Source of the DNA: JAEULH01 sp963746275
GTDB lineage: Bacteria > Pseudomonadota > Alphaproteobacteria > Rhodospirillales > Defluviicoccaceae
NCBI GenBank assembly: GCA_963746275.1
Contig: CAVVAX010000026.1
Coordinates: 1-64,000, forward strand
DNA length: 64,000 nt
Direction of reading: 5' to 3'
Each line of letters opens with the position of its first letter. The stretch's first letter is position 1. This document shows, piece after piece, positions 29,652 to 38,125 of this stretch. The notes beneath the pieces were generated by a model that saw nothing but the letters and a program-made list of their open reading frames with translations, had not been told where the DNA came from and made no database searches. The translations under genes were made by a program, and so were the position numbers.

Positions 29652-30017
29652 TCAGGACGCAGGCTCATCCTCGGGTTCCCCCATCTCCGCAATGATCGGC
29701 GGCAGTGCTATGATCAACTCGCTCGCAAAGTCCTGCGCCGTCGCAAGAACGATGTCCGGGCGTGTTCCCAGGTAGTCGTGGGCGAGGCGGTTACGCATCC
29801 CGATGATCTTCTGCCACGGGATCTGCGCATGCTGCTGAGGGGTCTCGGCGGGCACGTTGCGTGCGGCTTCCCCCACGATGTGAAGCGCGTAGGCGACAGC
29901 GTATTGCGTTCGTGTGTCTCGGATGAACGGGTCGGTCGTCATGCCCCGAACGAAATCATGCGCTTCTCGGGCGTAGGTCAGCATGTCGTCCAGATAAAGA
30001 CGCGTGTCGCGCTTCAC
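29652..30017 (-). CDS. hepT: HepT-like HEPN ribonuclease toxin (DUF86)
   Basis: 121 residues, all alpha. The RX4HXY active-site motif is present as RNRLAHDY (Arg75, His80, Tyr82). HepT toxins are RNases whose motif tyrosine is AMPylated by the partner MntA. The stop of mntA overlaps this gene's ATG, giving the usual antitoxin-first pair. GC content is lower than in the neighbours, and a serine-recombinase remnant lies beside it, consistent with mobility. Confidence 0.88.
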   Translation of the reverse strand: MKRDTRLYLDDMLTYAREAHDFVRGMTTDPFIRDTRTQYAVAYALHIVGEAARNVPAETPQQHAQIPWQKIIGMRNRLAHDYLGTRPDIVLATAQDFASELIIALPPIIAEMGEPEDEPAS

Positions 30018-30307
30018 AGCATCACTGCCTCGGCAAGAATGCGCTTCTCGATTCGCGGCTTCAGCGCGTCCTTCATCGCCAGATCGACCCTGAGGCCAAG
30101 GGCCTCGTTTAATTCCAACTGCAGGCCAGCGAGATCGATCAGGGTCACCCCGTTGCCGAGATCGACCAGCACGTCGAGGTCGGAATCCTCGCGCTGCTCC
30201 CCGCGCACGTACGAGCCGAAGATCCCCATCTCCCTGATCGGATAGCGTTTCTTCAGCTCCGGCTGGAGGGCGCGGAGCTCGGCAAGGATCGCTGTTAAGT
30301 CTTTCAA
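30014..30307 (-). CDS. mntA: MntA-like minimal nucleotidyltransferase antitoxin
   Basis: 97 residues from a TTG start with GAGGTGATG just upstream. The GSX10DXD nucleotidyltransferase motif is complete: GSYVRGEQREDSDLD. Family members neutralise HepT by adding AMP groups to its active-site tyrosine. An in-frame GTG/ATG further upstream (to 30394) would add 29 residues without family similarity, so the TTG is preferred. Overlaps hepT by 4 bp. Confidence 0.88.
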   Translation of the reverse strand: MKDLTAILAELRALQPELKKRYPIREMGIFGSYVRGEQREDSDLDVLVDLGNGVTLIDLAGLQLELNEALGLRVDLAMKDALKPRIEKRILAEAVML

Positions 30308-30390
30308 AACATCACCTCTACGACCGTCGTCGTGTCGTTTCCGAAGATGTCTATGACCCGTCACCGTGATCTTGTAGCAGGTCCTACGTT

Positions 30391-30741
30391 TCAAGGCCTG
30401 CTCGTCCTCCAGTTCCGGCTACTCCGCCGCCCGGGCGGCGTCCTCAACGCCGTTCCTACGCTCGAAGCGGCGACCAGAGTGCGAAGCAGTTCGGCCTTCG
30501 ATCCGATGATGCGGTTCTCGCCGTCCACAACCTGCGCCAGCGCGCGGAGGTGATCGCGCCGATAGCGGCTGTCCTCGGTCTTCAGCTTCCGCCGCGCTAC
30601 GCTCGCAAGCTCTCGCAAGCCCTCCGGCGTGATCACCGGCCCAAGCCGCTCGATTGCGGCAGCGGCTCCTGCGCGCTGGCCATAGCGCAGGCCATCCTTC
30701 CGCCGCGCTTGCGGCCGGAGGCCCAGCGGGCTTAGCGTGCG
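30391..30741 (-). pseudogene. C-terminal remnant of a large serine recombinase
   Basis: A 116-codon stretch reads GLRPQARRKDGLRYGQRAGA, IERLGPVITPEGLRELASVA, RYRRDHLRALAQ and IGSKAELLRTLVAAS, a pattern characteristic of the far C-terminus of alphaproteobacterial site-specific serine recombinases. The catalytic resolvase domain is absent: upstream of 30741 the frame has shadow composition and the CBS gene begins on the other strand. It marks the edge of a decayed mobile element next to the toxin-antitoxin pair. Confidence 0.55.
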
Positions 30742-30804
30742 GCGGCGATGCGCGCACGTGGTGATGCGCGAGAGGCGCGCGCCGAACAGCCGGAGCCTGG
30801 GCAG

Positions 30805-31302
30805 ATGACTTGCGAAGCGATCATGACCGTCGATCCCCCGGTCCTCTATCCCGCGGACACCGTGGCGACCGCGGTCGACCGGCTGCTCAGCGAGCGCGTG
30901 CTGGCGCTGCCGGTGATCGACCATGACCGCCGCTACATTGGGATGTTCGCGAAAAGCCGGTTGTTCGGTTTGCTGCTGCCGGCTGTTGTCGCCACCGAGC
31001 AGGCGGGCCCGAGCATGGGCAGGATCCCGGAACTCGGCTTTCTGCGCGAGTACCTGCCGGAGATGCAGGAGCGCCTGCGGGCGATCGCCGACCACCCGGT
31101 CAGCCGTTATGTCGACACGACGGTGCCGGTGCTGCATCCGGATTCGCCCGTGGTCGCGGCAATCCTGCAGGTGTTCCGCACCCGCAACTTCGTCCCCGTC
31201 GTCGACCGAGTGACCGGGAAGCTGGCCGGGCTGATCTCGACCTGGGACACGCTGGCGAAGGTCCGCGAGGCGCCGATCGGCGCTCGCGGCGGCGGAGCGT
31301 GA
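30805..31302 (+). CDS. CBS-domain pair protein
   Basis: About 165 residues from the ATG at 30805 (MTCEAIMTVDPPVLYPADTV), preferred over the upstream start because the first CBS motif begins there and GGAG lies upstream. Two CBS modules: AVDRLLSERVLALPVIDHDR with YIGMFAKSRLFGLL, and HPDSPVVAAILQVFRTRNFV with LAGLISTWDTLAKV. CBS pairs bind adenine nucleotides; no catalytic domain is attached. Related stand-alone proteins often sit with transporters, but here the neighbours give no hint of a partner. Confidence 0.82.
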   Translation: MTCEAIMTVDPPVLYPADTVATAVDRLLSERVLALPVIDHDRRYIGMFAKSRLFGLLLPAVVATEQAGPSMGRIPELGFLREYLPEMQERLRAIADHPVSRYVDTTVPVLHPDSPVVAAILQVFRTRNFVPVVDRVTGKLAGLISTWDTLAKVREAPIGARGGGA

Positions 31303-31337
31303 AGCGAGGGTGAGACGAGCACAGAGGGGGGACAACC

Positions 31338-31823
31338 ATGATTTTGCGAAGGACGATCAGAGCGACGGCCGTCGCCGGCCTCGTCGCCGCGGTGAGCGCA
31401 ACGGCGCAGCCGGCCCAGGCCGCGGAGCCGAAGCCGCCGATCGCCGCACCTGGCCCCGACGCGCGCGGCGACAGGGCCAGGACGGCCGACGACGTGTTCA
31501 CCGTGCTTGACGACGACGGCAGCGGCCAGGTCGATCGCGCCGAATGGCAGACCCGGAAGATGGCGATCTTCTACGTGCGCGACGCCGACAACAACTTGCA
31601 GCTCAGCCGCGGCGAACTTCCGAAGCTCGGCCCTGACCGGTTCAGCGAGGCCGACCTGAACAAGGACGGCGCCCTCTCCGGCTACGAGTTCAACCAAGCC
31701 GCCTTCAGCCAGTTCGAACGCGCGGACGGCGACGGCAATGGGGACAGCGACGGGGACGGTGACGGGGCGGTGAGCGCGAGCGAGTTCCGCGCCTACATGG
31801 CAACGGGCGGCGGCGGCCGCTGA
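31338..31823 (+). CDS. Secreted EF-hand calcium-binding protein
   Basis: 161 residues with a signal peptide (cleavage after PAQAA). Four EF-hand-like loops: LDDDGSGQVDRAEW, DADNNLQLSRGE, DLNKDGALSGYE and a last one with a run of alternating D and G residues before AVSASEFRAY. The last loop is expanded by short D-G-N/S repeats encoded by GACGGNGA-type units (31729-31771), so it offers several overlapping D-x-D-x-D registers. Probably a periplasmic Ca2+ sensor or buffer. ATG preceded by GAGGGGGGACAACC. Confidence 0.85.
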   Translation: MILRRTIRATAVAGLVAAVSATAQPAQAAEPKPPIAAPGPDARGDRARTADDVFTVLDDDGSGQVDRAEWQTRKMAIFYVRDADNNLQLSRGELPKLGPDRFSEADLNKDGALSGYEFNQAAFSQFERADGDGNGDSDGDGDGAVSASEFRAYMATGGGGR

Positions 31824-31826
31824 CGC

Positions 31827-32699
31827 TCAGGCGCCAGCGCCCCCTGCGTCTCCAGCCTTCGTCAGCGCCTCGCTCACCGCCCATAGCCGCTCGGCCGCGG
31901 CGCTGTCGTGGGACTCGGGCGAGGACTCAGCCGGTGCGCACTTGACGAAGTACTTGCCGTTGACATCCGCAGCCTCGCTGCTGGCGGCGAGGTAGATGCT
32001 GGTTACAGCTCCCTCCTCGGGCGAGATTGCGGCAAGGGAGGCGAGCCGCCAGAGCCAGGCCGGGACCAGCCGGTTGCGCACGCCGATGCCGGTGGCGACG
32101 AAGCCGGGGTGCAGCGCGTTGACGCTGACCGCGCCGCCTTCGATTCGTCGGGCGAGTTCGTAGGTGAAGAGCAGGTTGGCGAGCTTCGAGCGCTTGTAAG
32201 CGCTCCAGCCGCCGTACCGCCGCTCGCCCTGGAGGTTGTCGAAGTCGAGGGCGACGCCGCGGTGGGCCTCGGAGGCGACGTTGACGATCCGCGCCTGGCC
32301 GGCGACGCGGAGCGCCGGCAGCAACAACTCGCTCAGCAGGACGTAGGCAAGATGGTTGAGCGCGAAGGTCATCTCGATGCCGTCCGCGCTCAGCGTCCGT
32401 TTGCGGAACATCCCGCCAGCGTTGTTGATGAGCACGTCGAGCCGGCCGAACCGGTCGGCCACCACCTGCGCCAGCCTGCGCACCTCGCTCTGCTGCGACA
32501 GATCGGCGGCGACGTATTGGACTGTTCCGGCCGTGCCCGCCCGGGCGATCTCGGCGACTGCCGCCTCGCCGGCCTCGCGGTTGCGCCCGACGATCATCAC
32601 GTCGGCACCGCGCCGGGCTAGCTCCCGCGCGGTGACGAGGCCGATGCCGCCGGTGCCACCGGTGATCAGGCAGGCCTTGCCGGCCATCGCCCCGTTCAT
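31827..32699 (-). CDS. Short-chain dehydrogenase/reductase (retinol-dehydrogenase-like)
   Basis: 290-residue SDR. Cofactor loop TGGTGGIG, NNAG at the end of beta-4 (VLINNAGGMFRKR), catalytic Ser in IVNVASEAHRG and the YxxxK in WSAYKRSKLANLLF. The sequence AYKRSKLANLLFTYELARR with HPGFVATGIGVRN resembles the RDH/WW-oxidoreductase-like group, usually NADP-dependent. Substrate unknown. Convergent with the EF-hand gene (3 bp apart). Confidence 0.9.
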   Translation of the reverse strand: MNGAMAGKACLITGGTGGIGLVTARELARRGADVMIVGRNREAGEAAVAEIARAGTAGTVQYVAADLSQQSEVRRLAQVVADRFGRLDVLINNAGGMFRKRTLSADGIEMTFALNHLAYVLLSELLLPALRVAGQARIVNVASEAHRGVALDFDNLQGERRYGGWSAYKRSKLANLLFTYELARRIEGGAVSVNALHPGFVATGIGVRNRLVPAWLWRLASLAAISPEEGAVTSIYLAASSEAADVNGKYFVKCAPAESSPESHDSAAAERLWAVSEALTKAGDAGGAGA

Positions 32700-32975
32700 C
32701 GCCCGTCCATCGCTCCGTCCATCGCGCTGCTCGCTCTTCCGCTGGTCGTTCCGTCGGCGCAGCCGCCCGTCGGTGCCTCCGCCCGACTATGGGGATCTGC
32801 TGCAACCACGGAAAGGGGTCCATGCCGCAGCAGACCGTCCGCAGGGCAGAGGGCGGGTTCCACCGAGCAGACGGGGCCGGGCTTGCGGCGGGCCTGCGGC
32901 CCTTGCCACTGCAGGCGTTCCGGCTATGTTGCCCGGAGCGGGGCCTTCCGTCCCGGCGACGAGGTTTCACCTCCT

Positions 32976-33719
32976 TTGACGATCTGGGGCAAGGTCTTCG
33001 GCGGCATGGCCGGGTTCGCCTTTGGCGGACCGCTCGGCGCCCTGGTCGGCGCCTTCGCCGGCCACGCCATGGACCAGCTTCGCGAGCAGGGCGAGAGCCT
33101 TGGCCCGAATCCGTCGCAGGCGGCGAAGCAGACCGTTTTCGCCGTCGCCGCCATCGTCTTAAGCGCCAAGATGGCCAAGGCGGACGGCCGGGTCAGCCGG
33201 GCGGAGGTGAACGCCTTCAAGCAGGTCTTCCAGATCCCGCCGAGCGAGAAGACGCGGGTTGGGCGCATCTTCAACCTGGCCAAGCGCGACGCCGGCGGCT
33301 TCGAACCCTACGCCAAACAGGTGGCGGCGCTGTTTCGCGACCAGCCTGCGGTACTCGAGGAGCTGGTCGCCGGGCTGCTCCACATCGCCCGCGCCGACGG
33401 CGAGCCCGGGCCGGCGCAGCTCGCCTACCTGCGCCAAATCGCCGGCATCTTCGCCATCGGCAATGCCGCCTTCGACCGGCTTAGGGCCGGCTCCTCGCCG
33501 CAAAGCGTGAGCGGCGACCCGTACGCCGTCCTCGGCGTCAAGCGCGAGGCCCGCGACGAGGAGGTGAAGGCTGCCTATCGCCGGCTGATCCGCGAGAACC
33601 ACCCGGACGCCCTCGTCGCCAAGGGCATGCCCCAGGAATTCATCCAGCTCGCCAACGACCGGATGGCAACGATCAACGCCGCCTACGACCAGATCGAAAA
33701 GCTCCGCGGGATGAGATGA
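32976..33719 (+). CDS. djlA: DjlA-like protein: TerB-type domain plus C-terminal J domain
   Basis: About 247 residues from a TTG (LTIWGKVFGGMAGFAFGGPL), chosen because the glycine-rich membrane-associated N-terminus typical of DjlA starts there. A TerB-like helical domain (AKMAKADGRVSRAEVNAFKQ, GLLHIARADGEP) is followed by a J domain with the HPD motif in RENHPDALVAKG. DjlA co-chaperones stimulate DnaK at the inner membrane. Upstream frames to 32883 lack similarity. Confidence 0.85.
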   Translation: MTIWGKVFGGMAGFAFGGPLGALVGAFAGHAMDQLREQGESLGPNPSQAAKQTVFAVAAIVLSAKMAKADGRVSRAEVNAFKQVFQIPPSEKTRVGRIFNLAKRDAGGFEPYAKQVAALFRDQPAVLEELVAGLLHIARADGEPGPAQLAYLRQIAGIFAIGNAAFDRLRAGSSPQSVSGDPYAVLGVKREARDEEVKAAYRRLIRENHPDALVAKGMPQEFIQLANDRMATINAAYDQIEKLRGMR

Positions 33720-33762
33720 GCGGCGTCCGCACCCGCCGCGGGCGGCCCGGACCAGCGCGGCG

Positions 33763-34626
33763 ATGAGCCTCGTCGACTTCGCCGCCACCATGCTGGTGGT
33801 GGTCATCTGGGCCTTCAATTTCGTCGCCGGCAAGATCGGCCTCAGCGAGTTCCCGCCGCTGCTGATGCTGGGCCTGCGCTTTGCCCTCGCCGGCGCCCTG
33901 CTCGCGCCCTTCATCAGGCTGCCGCTGCGCCGCTGGCGCCTGGTCGTCCTCATCGGCATCGTCCTCGGCGGGCTGCATTTCGGCCTGGTCTTCAGCGGTT
34001 TGCAGGGCGTGCACGCGGGTCCCGCGGCGATCGCCGGCCAGCTCACGGTGCCGTTCAGCGCCTTCCTCGCCTGGATCGTCTATGGCGAGCGCCTGGGCTG
34101 GCCGCAGCTCGCCGGCATCGTCATCGCCTTTGCCGGCGTCTACATCCTCGCCGGCGACCCGACGCAGCAGCCGGACCCGTTCTATCTCCTCCTCGTCGTG
34201 CTCGGCGCCTTCGCCTGGGCTATCGCCAACATCCTGATCAAGCGTCTCGGCCCCATCAGCCCGTTCGTGCTGAACGCCTGGGTGGCGGTCATCGGCGCGC
34301 CGATCCTGTTCGCCGCCAGCGCCGCCATCGAGGACGGCCAGCTCCAGGCGATCGCCGACGCCGGCTGGCGCGGCTGGGGCACGGTCGTCTTCATGGCGGT
34401 CGGCGCGTCGATCACCGCCTACGGCCTGTGGTACTATCTGCTCGGCAAGCACCAACTGAACCGGATCGTGCCGATGACGCTGCTGGCGCCGGTCCTGGCC
34501 GTCGTCCTCGCCGTGCTCATCCTGGGCGAGCCGATCACGCTCCGGGTGGTCGCCGGCGGGCTGCTCACGATCATAGGCGTGGCGATGATCCAGTTCCTGA
34601 AGCCGGCAGCGCCGGCACAGACGTAG
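33763..34626 (+). CDS. EamA/DMT-family transporter
   Basis: 287 residues with ten predicted membrane helices in two EamA repeats: VVIWAFNFVAGKIGLSEFPP and LLVVLGAFAWAIANILIKRL. Repeat ends VYGERLGWPQLAGIVIAFAG and VLILGEPITLRVVAGGLLTI are characteristic. Inner-membrane exporter of metabolites or amino acids; substrate not inferable. Followed 19 bp later by the amidase gene. Confidence 0.9.
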   Translation: MSLVDFAATMLVVVIWAFNFVAGKIGLSEFPPLLMLGLRFALAGALLAPFIRLPLRRWRLVVLIGIVLGGLHFGLVFSGLQGVHAGPAAIAGQLTVPFSAFLAWIVYGERLGWPQLAGIVIAFAGVYILAGDPTQQPDPFYLLLVVLGAFAWAIANILIKRLGPISPFVLNAWVAVIGAPILFAASAAIEDGQLQAIADAGWRGWGTVVFMAVGASITAYGLWYYLLGKHQLNRIVPMTLLAPVLAVVLAVLILGEPITLRVVAGGLLTIIGVAMIQFLKPAAPAQT

Positions 34627-34645
34627 ACGCAGACGTGAGCCGGCC

Positions 34646-35387
34646 ATGACACTGCGCCGCCCGTCGCCGAGCTTCGATGCGCGTCCCGCCGGGACCACCG
34701 TCGACATGCTCGTGCTCCACTACACCGGGATGGAGAGCGCCGAGGTCGCGCTGGCGCGGCTGTGCGACCCCGCAGCCGAGGTCAGCGCCCACTACCTGGT
34801 CGACGAGGACGGCCACGTCTTCCGCCTGGTCGACGAGCGCGACCGCGCCTGGCATGCCGGTGTCGCCTTCTGGCGCGGTGCCAGCGACATCAACGCCCGC
34901 TCCATCGGCATCGAGCTGGTCAATCCCGGCCACGAGTTCGGCTACCGGCCTTTCCCCAAGGCGCAGATGGCGGCGCTGATCGAGCTTTTGGGCGATATCC
35001 TCGCCCGCCACCCCGAGATTCTCGCCGCGCAACGTCGTCGCCCATTCCGACGTGGCGCCGACGCGGAAGATGGATCCGGGCGAGCTGTTCGACTGGCGCC
35101 TACTTGCCGAGTACGGCATCGGCCTGTGGCCGCAGGAAGCGGACGCGCCCGTGCTGGATCCGGACGCCGTCATCGGCATGCTCGCGGCCTTCGGCTACGC
35201 GACCGACGACCGCTTCGCCGCGATCAAGGCCTTCCAGCGCCATTTCCGCCCCGCGCGGGTCAACGGCCGCATCGACTTCGAGACCGTCCGCCGCCTGGCC
35301 GGCTTGCTGACTTTGTGCGAGGCAGAGGCGGCCAGGGACGCTTTGCGCGGCGCGGGTGCGGTGACGGGACGCGACCGCGAGGCTTGA
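34646..35387 (+). CDS. N-acetylmuramoyl-L-alanine amidase (AmpD/AmiD type), one frameshift
   Basis: Amidase_2 domain cleaving the MurNAc to L-Ala bond: zinc ligand in VDMLVLHYTGMESAEVAL, then HYLVDEDGHVFRLVDERDRA, WHAGVAFWRGASDINARSIG and IELVNPG. A shift near 35030 leads to AHSDVAPTRKMDPGELFDW with the last ligands, then a peptidoglycan-binding-like tail (FGYATDDRFAAIKAFQRHFR). About 246 residues, no signal peptide, so cytoplasmic muropeptide recycling like AmpD is more likely than cell-wall lysis. Confidence 0.87.
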
Positions 35388-35411
35388 AACGCCGCCGCGC
35401 GGGTTTACTGT
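35384..35411 (+). promoter_or_regulatory. Sigma-70-type promoter of the RNase P RNA gene
   Basis: TTGAAA (35384-35389), 16-bp spacer, TACTGT (35406-35411). The predicted start about 7 bp later coincides with the first base pairs of RNase P helix P1. Confidence 0.5.
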
Positions 35412-35413
35412 GA

Positions 35414-35829
<416 letters not shown>

Positions 35830-35961
35830 TCTCTTCGACCTCCACTCCGACGGCGCGGCGCTGCCGTTCGCCTGCTCGTTGATGACCGGGCAGCGGCGGG
35901 CGCCGCGGCGAAGATGCTGCCGATTCGATCGTTTCTTGTTTTGTTCCATTGCCGAATCCTG

Positions 35962-35976
35962 GAACAATAGAAGAAC
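35962..35976. promoter_or_regulatory. Alphaproteobacterial SOS (LexA) box, GAAC-N7-GAAC
   Basis: GAAC at 35962-35965 and 35973-35976 with exactly 7 bp between them, the LexA consensus of alphaproteobacteria. A one-mismatch relative (TTTC-N7-GTTC) lies at 35932-35946. No SOS gene starts directly beside it; the nearest downstream gene is mraZ, about 300 bp away. Confidence 0.4.
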
Positions 35977-36144
35977 AAGCGGCTTGCGCGAGCGCCGCCA
36001 GTCCTGTTGGCGGCAGACCGCTACGGGAGCCGATTCATGACTTTGGGTGCCGGTACGAGAACTATCCGGTTCTTTCCCGGCGCTGCCGGAGGGACTTTTC
36101 GCAGCTCCGCAAAGACATCGCTGTTCCAGCCGGGTCCAAGCCGG

Positions 36145-36180
36145 CCCATTGACGCCCATGCCCTCCCATGATATCCCATG
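36145..36180 (-). promoter_or_regulatory. MraZ operator: four ATGGG direct repeats at 10-bp spacing
   Basis: CCCAT occurs at 36145, 36155, 36165 and 36175, exactly one helical turn apart (ATGGG on the minus strand). In E. coli MraZ binds three TGGGN direct repeats separated by 5 bp upstream of mraZ to repress the cluster. The array here has the same 5+5 arrangement with one extra repeat and ends 95 bp before the mraZ start. Confidence 0.8.
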
Positions 36181-36275
36181 TTCTACCGTGACGCGGGTGT
36201 TCTGGGAGACCCGGCGCCGGCGGCATCTCGAAGAAAAGCGGCGTGCCGGCAGGCGCGTCATGACGAGGAGCGGTC

Positions 36276-36750
36276 ATGCCGTTGCTGGTCGGCCGTTACG
36301 TCAACAAGATCGACCGCAAGGGGCGGGTGTCCGTGCCGAAGGCCTTTCGCGATGCCCTCGTCGAGCAAGCTTCCGGTTTCGCCGGCATCTATGCCTATCC
36401 TCTGTTCAAGGCGCGGGCGATCGAGGCCTGCGGCGAAGCCTTCATGAAGCAGTTGGCGGACAGTATCGACGACCTGGACATGTTCTCCGACGATCAGGAC
36501 GACCTCGCTTCCATAGTGCTCGAAAGCGCCCACCAGCTCCCGTTCGACCCCGAAGGCCGCGTCGTCTTGCCGCCCGAGCTGCTCGATCACGCCGGCATCT
36601 CCGGCGAGGCGCTGTTCGTCGGCCGCGGCGCACGGTTTTCCATCTGGGATCCGGCGACCTTCGCCGAGCATCGCGGCAAGGCGTTTTCGCCGGGCCCGCG
36701 AGCGTGGCGCGACGCTGCCGTTGCGCCGGAACCAAGAGGTCTCTTCGTGA
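36276..36750 (+). CDS. mraZ: Transcriptional regulator MraZ, one frameshift
   Basis: DNA-binding repressor of the dcw cluster with two AbrB-like SpoVT domains: VGRYVNKIDRKGRVSVPKAF and HQLPFDPEGRVVLPPELLDH followed by ISGEALFVGRGARFSIWDP. A T inserted in the TTTT run near 36688 changes the frame; the natural C-terminus is RARERGATLPLRRNQEVSS with the stop at 36748-36750, overlapping the rsmH start as GTGA. As written, the frame runs on into rsmH and gives a false fusion. The operator above indicates autoregulation. Confidence 0.9.
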
Positions 36751-37753
36751 CCGGCGATCCGTCCGGCGCACGTCACAGCCCGGTGATGCTGGCCGAGGTC
36801 CTGGACGGCCTCGCGCCCCGCGACGGCGGCGTCTACGTCGACGCGACCTTCGGCGCCGGCGGCTACGCCAGAGGCGATCCTCGATGCCGCCGCCTGCACC
36901 GTCATCGGCATCGACCGCGACCCGGACGCCTGCCGCCGCGCCGGCGAGCTGGTGGCCCGCTACGGCGGGCGGCTGAAGATCATCCACGGCCGCTTCGGCG
37001 CCATGGTCCAGCTCCTGGGCGGGATCGAGATCGACGCCGTCGACGGCGTCGCCTTCGATCTCGGCGTTTCCTCGCCGCAGCTCGACACCGGCGCGCGCGG
37101 CTTCTCCTTCCGCTTGAACGGGCCGCTCGACATGCGGATGGACCCGGAGGCCGGCGAGAGCGCGGCGGACGCGGTCAACGCGCTGCCGGAAGACGAGCTG
37201 GCGCGGATCATCGCGACTTACGGCGAGGAGCGCGCGGCCCGGCGGATCGCGCGCGCCATCGTCGGCGCGCGCAGCAGCGAGCGGATCGAGACCACCGTTG
37301 CGGCTCGCCGAGATCGTCCGCGCCGTCCTGCCGCCGGGACGCGACGCGCATCGATCCGGCGACCCGCACCTTCCAGGCGCTCCGCATCTACGTGAACGAC
37401 GAACTCGGCGAGCTCGACCGCGGCCTCGCCGCCGCCGAAAGGGTGCTGCGGCCCGGGGCGCGGCTCTGCGTCGTCGCCTTCCACTCGCTGGAGGACCGTA
37501 GGGTCAAGTCCTTCCTCCGGGCGCGCACGGGCTCGCGTCCGGCGCCGTCGCGGCATCTGCCCGACGCGCCGACGCCGGCCGCCCCGGCGCCCACCTTCCG
37601 GCTGATCACCACCGGCGCGATCAAGCCCGGCCGCGGAGAGATCGCCGCCAACCCGCGCGCCCGCTCCGCCCGGCTGCGCGTCGCCGAGCGCACCGCCGCG
37701 CCCCCTGGCCGGCCCCGTGGCCGGCCCCCGAAGCAGGCAGGAGAGCCGCATGA
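36747..37753 (+). CDS. rsmH: 16S rRNA m4C1402 methyltransferase RsmH (MraW), at least four frameshifts
   Basis: GTG start overlapping the mraZ stop. SAM-binding HSPVMLAEVLDGLAP and VYVDATFGAGGYAR are read first. An extra G near 36870 shifts to AILDAAACTVIGIDRDPDAC, IIHGRFGAMVQLL, DGVAFDLGVSSPQLDTGARG and GFSFRLNGPLDMRMDP. Shifts near 37300-37345 lead to RTFQALRIYVNDELGELDRG and RLCVVAFHSLEDRRVKSFLR. A last shift near 37700 gives the true stop at 37751-37753, overlapping the ftsL ATG. The complete domain order of a protein of about 335 residues is preserved. Confidence 0.9.
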
Positions 37754-38125
37754 GCCCCTGGTCGACCGTCTTCCGCCAGACCGCCGTCCTGTTCCTGCTG
37801 CTCGGCGTCGGTCTCGCGGTCGTGCTGTTCACCCTGAAGCATCAGGTGCAGGCCCTGGAGAAGGAGCTGGTCGAGCTCAACGACGGACATCGCCAAGGAG
37901 GAGAACGCGGTGCGCGTGCTGCGCGCCGAGTTCGACGTGCTCACCGACGCCGAGCGGCTGAAGCGGCTGTCGGCGCGCCATCTCGATCTGGCGCCGCTGG
38001 AGCCGGAGCAGATGGCGAGCTTCTCGCGGCTGCGCCAGCTCCTCGAAAGCCAGGGCGAGTTCGCCCACGACGTGCCGTTCCGCGCCGCCATCGGCGCGGC
38101 ATGGAGCGGTGGAGGCAGGCAATGA
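37750..38125 (+). CDS. ftsL: Cell division protein FtsL, one frameshift
   Basis: Small bitopic division protein of the FtsQLB complex. A short cytoplasmic tail and one membrane helix (TAVLFLLLGVGLAVVLFTLK) are followed by a coiled coil (HQVQALEKELVELN). A shift near 37880 continues as DIAKEENAVRVLRAEFDVLT and LSARHLDLAPLEPEQMASFS. About 125 residues, typical of alphaproteobacterial FtsL. The identification also rests on position between rsmH and ftsI. Confidence 0.88.

Larger units (their letters stand above)
35830..36275. other. Regulatory region between rnpB and mraZ
   Basis: 446 bp without a supported gene. It holds a LexA-type direct repeat (35962-35976), an imperfect second one (35932-35946) that with the first forms the inverted repeat TTGTTCC/GGAACAA, and the MraZ operator (36145-36180). 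A 44-codon frame from ATG 36038 is open but has no recognisable features. Confidence 0.6.

Noticed and set aside
36038..36172. 44-codon frame after the LexA-type box
   Set aside because: No ribosome site, no hydrophobic helix and no similarity to known SOS division inhibitors; it overlaps the MraZ operator.
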